NCBI RefSeq assembly: GCF_004011695.2
Contig: NC_082406.1
Coordinates: 2,728,001-2,792,000, forward strand
DNA from: Ascochyta rabiei
Taxonomy: Eukaryota > Ascomycota > Dothideomycetes > Pleosporales > Didymellaceae
Reading direction: 5' to 3'
Length of the DNA stretch: 64,000 nucleotides
Part shown: piece after piece, positions 59,101-64,000 of the stretch
How the letters are laid out: every line of letters begins with the position of its first letter
Numbering within the stretch: position 1 is the first letter of the stretch
Notes under the pieces: model-generated
What the model was told of the DNA's origin: nothing
Seen by the model: the letters and a program-made list of their open reading frames with translations, nothing else
Databases searched by the model: none
Position numbers and translations under genes: made by a program

Positions 59101-61050
59101 AGGTGCTTAATTGCAGATAGTCTTAGATATCTAAGCCTCTTATGCCATATTATAGCTGTTACTCTCTGTAGTAATCTTCTATTATAATTTATACGCACAT
59201 AGAGTGCTACTATAGCTATATTTAGTTGTTTAATAACCTACTGTCTAAAGCTTTCTGTTAGGATAGCTATAGTGTTGCTGTTTCTTTAACATAGCATTGT
59301 TAGATCTTCTTAGTTATCCTACTATATTCCTTGTCTTTAGAGTAGCCTGAATAATACTAGGTTGCAGAGGAAATCTAGGCACTACGCAACATTGTCTAAG
59401 CGTAGTACTTATTTGCCTTAAGATCCCTCTGCTGATATATTAACAGTACTATATTCTTATATCTAGACCTTAGGGTTCCTAGTCTAGATATAGTCTACTA
59501 TTGCTAGCTGGCGTACGTCTCTAAGTCTTAAGAGGTTATTACAGATATGCGTAGTTAAGCTAGAATCTAGGAGAAATGCCTCCTTTAATAGATATCCTTA
59601 ATTACTTACGCTACATACTGCTTTTATACTACCTTTATTAACCTAAGCAATTTCTTAGCTATCTAGTTACTTAATAATCTTGTTTGGTGTTTAAGACGTC
59701 TTAATGTGTAGAGTAATTAATTAAGAGTTTGTTATTGCTAGGCAAGGTTGCTTTAAACTAGCATTTAGTTTGTTTACTGTTCTTTGTAAGTCTAGCTTAT
59801 ATTAAAGTTTATACTGTACCAGCTTTATAATAATTTAATTTAGTTTAAACTAGTTAGGGGTTTCTAAATTATTATTAACATAGTAACAGTTACTAATATT
59901 ATAGCGCTGTTTATAAGCTAGATATATGTCTACAGCTTCTACTATATTCCTTCTTTAGAATTGCTTAGACTTATCGCTAGACGCATTTATTTTGCGCTTT
60001 AATTACCTTTAGTTTAGGGCTGCAGATAGCGCTCTAATTTACACACTTAAGGCGTCTCTCTATGTGTTTAAGTTAGATTTACTGCTTACTACAAAGGCTC
60101 CACTATCTGTTATAAAGGCACTTTTTATTCTACCTTATATTAGATAGGCTAGGCTTATATGCTTATAGAAAAGTTTTATTATCTATCTTCTTTCTATATT
60201 GCTTTAGTTGCTTCCTGCACTAGTAAATGTTGCCATCTATGCTAGGGCAATCTTTAAGACTGCTTTTAGGAAGTTATCTATAACTAGCTTACTCTGTATT
60301 ACGTCCCCTATTTAAAGGGCTTCTATATAAGTTAAAGCTTAGTTGTATTTACTAAGCTATAGTTCCTAATTTTGTAGGACTCTTATAGGCTTTAGTGCTT
60401 TATATTACCTTTCTTATACCCTTCTAATCTTATTATTAAGATCTACTCCTACTACTGCCTAGACATTTGTAATCTAGGTCTACAGGGTGCTGTGTTTGTT
60501 AAAGCAGCTTACTTGTAGATAAGGGCTAACTGTAGCATTTAAGTGTTTTATTATTACAGCTATATATTTCTATTTATCTTAGTAGTTTTGCTTATATATT
60601 TTATATAAGTTAAAAATTATTTTAAATTCTTACGCGTTGCTGTTGTATGCTTCCTTTCCTTCTGCTAAGAGTTCTAAGTATTGCATTAGGGTATTAGTTG
60701 TTGCTATAAAGGTATTAACAGGGTTAATTAATTCTTGTGTAGTTGTGCGCGTATTACCCCTAATAGTTTATATTAAGGAGGATACCTAAGTGCTCCTTAG
60801 AGCAGAGGCTGGTTTGTATTCTAAGACAAGTAGAGGTTGTAGTTTAATAGGCTTTGCGCGTAGTTAAGTGTTGCCTTCTAGGTCTATAATGTCCTAGATT
60901 TCTAGAGCTTTGCATTGCATCTTAAGTTAGCAATACTAGAGGATCTATTTGCTTAAGTTAGTAAGAATAACTGTTGCGTCCCTCTAGCTTTGGCTAGTTG
61001 CCATTTTGCTTGTTGTTGGCGCTTATCGTAGCGGTAGTGAGACTCTTAAT

Positions 61051-61213
61051 TGTCAGATTATATAGTAATAGTAATAAGTTAATGATAATGTATTAATGTT
61101 CTTGTTCTATGTGAGGGTGATTTTTGTTATATCTAGGTTCTAATAGGGGCCCCTGCACGGTTTCTTAGCAGGTATATTACCTATATCATTTCTCTAATAC
61201 CTTTTATTTAACA
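61051..61213 (-). repeat. 5' LTR of the second Copia element
   Basis: 163 bp, matches 55966-56128; followed by the ATATC duplication. Confidence 0.9.
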
Positions 61214-62700
61214 ATATCGTTTAGCAGATTAAGTCTATAGTTAACTAGGCTTATCTGCTTAGAAATAAAAAAAAGTCTAACTTTAACGTAGTCTAGTTTT
61301 TTTGTTGATCTTTATGTGCAAAGGTTTTTTATAAGGAGATAGACTTTATCCCCCTCTTTTAGCTAAGATCCTGTTTTTCTTTTCTAGTTAACATATGAGA
61401 TTACTTGTTTTTAAGCCCTACTAATATTTTCTAGTACTTTTTCATGAATTCTTTTAGTCTTACTACTAAAAATATTACTAATTTGGCTAAATCAGCGTGT
61501 TTAGACTTCTAGTAAAGAGATTTAGGTACATCCTATAATTTAGAAACGACAGTAATTCTTCTATTACTTCTAACAATTTGTTGTTATATGCAATTTGTGC
61601 TATAGGTAACAGTAAAACCTAGTTATCCTGCTGCTGGTTCCTGTATATCTGTAGGTATGTTTCTATAGTCTAATTTGTTCTTTTAGTCTATCTATCTATC
61701 TATAGATAATAGGCTGTTAAAAACTTCTTCTTAGTACTAATAGCTGCTAAGCGCGTAGTCTAGTAGTTTAACGTAAAGAGCTTGTCTTAATTACTAATAA
61801 TTAATTTAGGTATACTATAATGCCTTATGTGTTAATCTACGAACACTTATACAAGCTGTTCTGCAGTATAACTATATTAAAACAGCATTATTTTAGCGTA
61901 CTTAGTAAATCTGTTAACTATAACAAAGATTATGTTGTAGTTGTATCTAGTTACTAGGTCTCTTAAGATAGGCAGCTATGCAATAAAATCTATTATAATA
62001 TTTGCCTATAGTGCTGTAGGTAGCTCTATTGCCTACACTTCTCTATATTTTGCGTGTGTACTATGTTCACCTTATTAATAGTTAATATAGGTCTTAACCT
62101 ATTTAGTAACCTTGTTTTTTATATTGCTAAACTTATAGGGTTACTTAATAAGTTTTATTTTGCGTGTAATTCTAGAGTGTCTACATAGCAGGTTATTGTG
62201 GTATTTAGCTAAAATTTCGTCCTAAAGCTCCTCTAGTACGTCTAATGTAATGCGCTGTTTGTTCTTAATTTGCATTATATTATTTAGTTACTGCAATAGT
62301 CTAAGTAACCTATTATTGTTAATTCCTAGTACTGCGAACTAGTTAATTGTTTTTTCTCTAGTAAGGTTGTGTTATTAGCTAAGTGCATTAGCTCTGCTAT
62401 TGTCCTTGCCTAGCGTATACAATATCTTAAATTTATATTACTTAAGCATCTTAGACTAACGTACTTGTTTTTAATTTAAGACCTTAGTAGTAGTAAAGTA
62501 TACTAGGTTCTTATAGTTAGTATAGATAGTAAGTTCTAAACAGCTTTCTACATATAGTTGCTAATGATCTAAGGCTAATATAATTATAATTAATTCCTTG
62601 TTATACACATTATAGCGTTCTTCTAGTCCTAGGAACTTGCATAAGTAGTACGTAATAGGGTGCTATAGTCTATTCTTTTCTTATAACGTGTTTCACCACT
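61214..62700 (-). mobile_element. Gypsy-type integrase region (chromodomain element), RIP-degraded
   Basis: Minus-strand motifs in order are a zinc-binding-like 'NNLLCRHSRITRKIKL' (about 62190), 'IVNRFTKYAKIML' (about 61920, core domain) and 'GFTVTYSTNCI' (about 61610, the 'FAYN' region). It continues across the nested Copia into the chromodomain fragment at 55791-55965. The upstream part (RT, RNase H) is displaced by the pogo element at 62701 and lies beyond the window. Confidence 0.75.
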
Positions 62701-64000
62701 AAGCGGCGCACCCCCACCGAGCGGCGCGCCCTTACTAACATCGCGACTATTACAGACTATTACTACTGCACCACAACACTGCACTAATAATTACTCTAGC
62801 CTAATGTATTATTTAGAAGTGTTGCTATTATCTGTATCTATAATTTCTGCTGTACAGGTACGCGTGTTATAGCTAGTCTTACTATAACGCCTATAGTGCC
62901 TCTCCTTACGTACCCTCTTTGCAGGCTGTTTAGCTGCCTCCCTACTACCACAGTCCTTCTTAGCTATTAAATCCTGTACGTCACCTACTGTAAGACTCTC
63001 CTCTATTTAAATATACTTTCTTTTACAACTGCGCTACTCTGTTAGAGTAGCTATTGCCTTACAAATACTAGCTAGTTCCTGCGCCTACAATACTAAATTG
63101 TAACCTATAATAGCTATGCCTTTTATAAGCAAATTAACAGCCTATAGAAGAGGAGAGACTAATAATTCTTTATACCTTTATATGCGCTTATAAACTAGCG
63201 TTAATTACGCCTCTATCTCCTATAGGGTAGATAGCGTTTTTAACTCCTATAGGGTAGCCTCTAGTAGTAGAGGTGTTAGCGTGCAAAGCACTATATTAAG
63301 CTTTAATAGCACTTGCTCTAGGTTGTAGGGTACTAAACTAGAGCCTCTAAAGCTTACTAGGATATTTTCCTTTGTAATTGCCTTGTTAAAAGTAATGCAA
63401 AAGGCTAGCAAGAACGTCTCTTTCTTAACTTGCGTGACAGAGTACCTTGCCTAGCTATTAATCTTAGTAGAGTACGCCTGCTTTAAAGGGGCAAAACAGC
63501 CTATATTAAGCAGCTGTAGTAGGTGTAATAAGTAAGAAGGTATATAGAGAGTGATAATCTTCTGTTCCTTACAGTAATAATAGAATTTGTACCTCTAGTG
63601 GCTCTTATAGCTGTCTACAATTAGCAGACAGTACGCGCCTATAGTACGCTCCTTTATATACGCATTAAAGTGCTTTAGCTACTTTATACTAAGCTTATTT
63701 ATTATCTAGCTGTTAGCGCTAGTCTTAATTACCTAGTTGCAAGCTAGTCCTATATACTAGCTTAATATAAGGACCTTACTACTAAAGATAATAAAGGGTA
63801 GGATAGCCTACCTACTAGCGCAGATGCCCTAGATAATTGTAACCTAGTTGTAATTGCCTAGCTGTATCTTCTTAGATTTAATTTACTTCTTAGAGCCTGT
63901 AAAGATTATCTAAGCAGCAATTATGCCTATTATAAAGCTAGACTTATTAAAGTTATATGTGTCTTTATCTAGGATCCTGTACTTCTCCTTTATATTTCTA
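62701..64000 (-). mobile_element. pogo/Fot1-type DNA transposon, partial (runs off window)
   Basis: A GC-rich terminal repeat AGCGGCGCACCCCCACCGAG starts after TA at 62699-62700. On the minus strand the DDE transposase is clear: 'YNFNKSSFIIGIIAA' (expected D/E after YNF), 'WLKHF'-like 'LKHFNAYIKERTIGAYCLLI', 'VDSYKSH' (catalytic D region), 'IITLYIPSYLLHLLQLLNIG' and 'GCFAPLKQAYS'. This is the common fungal pogo clade, distinct from the element at 16348. RIP stops throughout. The other terminus lies past 64000. Confidence 0.9.

Larger units (their letters stand above)
55966..61213 (-). mobile_element. Complete Copia-type LTR retrotransposon nested in Gypsy
   Basis: LTRs of 163 bp at 55966-56128 and 61051-61213 (TGTYAGATTA...TTTAACA) are flanked by ATATC on both sides (55961-55965, 61214-61218). 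The polypurine tract AAGCTGAGGGGGTG (minus strand) adjoins the left LTR, so the element reads right to left. A Gag-like start 'MATSQS' and 'KMQCKALEIWDIIDLEG' lies near 60990-60860 on the minus strand. The RT active site FFYIDNIII lies near 57200. The internal sequence resembles the Copia element at 21894-27088, but the LTRs differ. 5,248 bp, inactivated by stops. Confidence 0.9.

Overview
This window comes from a filamentous ascomycete (Pezizomycotina, probably a Dothideomycete-like genome with AT-rich blocks). The evidence is short 47-76 nt GT-AG introns, fungal protein families (3CxxC zinc finger, DDX60-like helicase, VPS1/Mx-like dynamin, MYND and C2H2 proteins, SMP domain) and long tracts saturated with TpA and TAG/TAA. 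That saturation is the signature of repeat-induced point mutation (RIP, CpA to TpA). Genus and species cannot be read from the sequence.

Layout. 1-7370 is a RIP-degraded block holding a decayed RecQ-family helicase (minus strand), flanked on both sides by arrays of the same 56-bp iteron in opposite orientation. 7400-16300 is an equilibrated gene island: a 3CxxC zinc-finger gene, a Mx/VPS1-like dynamin GTPase gene broken by one in-frame stop, and an unrecognised two-exon coiled-coil gene. 16348-18625 is a pogo/Fot1-type DNA transposon with terminal inverted repeats and TA duplication, itself split by a solo LTR with a perfect 5-bp duplication. 18830-21333 is a small remnant island with two damaged genes (a secreted cysteine-rich protein and a secreted alpha/beta hydrolase). 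21894-27088 is a complete Copia element with TAGGG duplications; beside it is a solo LTR that carries a 174-bp, apparently unmutated MITE-like insertion. 28400-41260 is the second gene island: a small coiled-coil gene, a duplicated dynamin fragment, a MYND finger gene, a C2H2 gene, a large four-exon DDX60-like helicase gene, and a RIP-killed SMP-domain gene at its edge. 43000-64000 is a nested transposon stack: a hAT relic with a G-rich array at its end, a Tad-like LINE, LTR fragments, a complete 8.2-kb Gypsy element, a complete 5.2-kb Copia element inside a chromodomain Gypsy relic, and a second pogo element running off the window.

The main story is structural. Nested transposition can be ordered from target-site duplications. 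Single-copy genes at the edges of the repeat blocks carry the same C-to-T stop mutations as the repeats, which suggests RIP leakage. Two families known in animals as antiviral effectors (a DDX60-like helicase and an Mx-like dynamin) lie about 25 kb apart, with a dynamin fragment about 3 kb from the helicase gene. A shared role is only a hypothesis. No CRISPR array, rRNA or tRNA was recognised.
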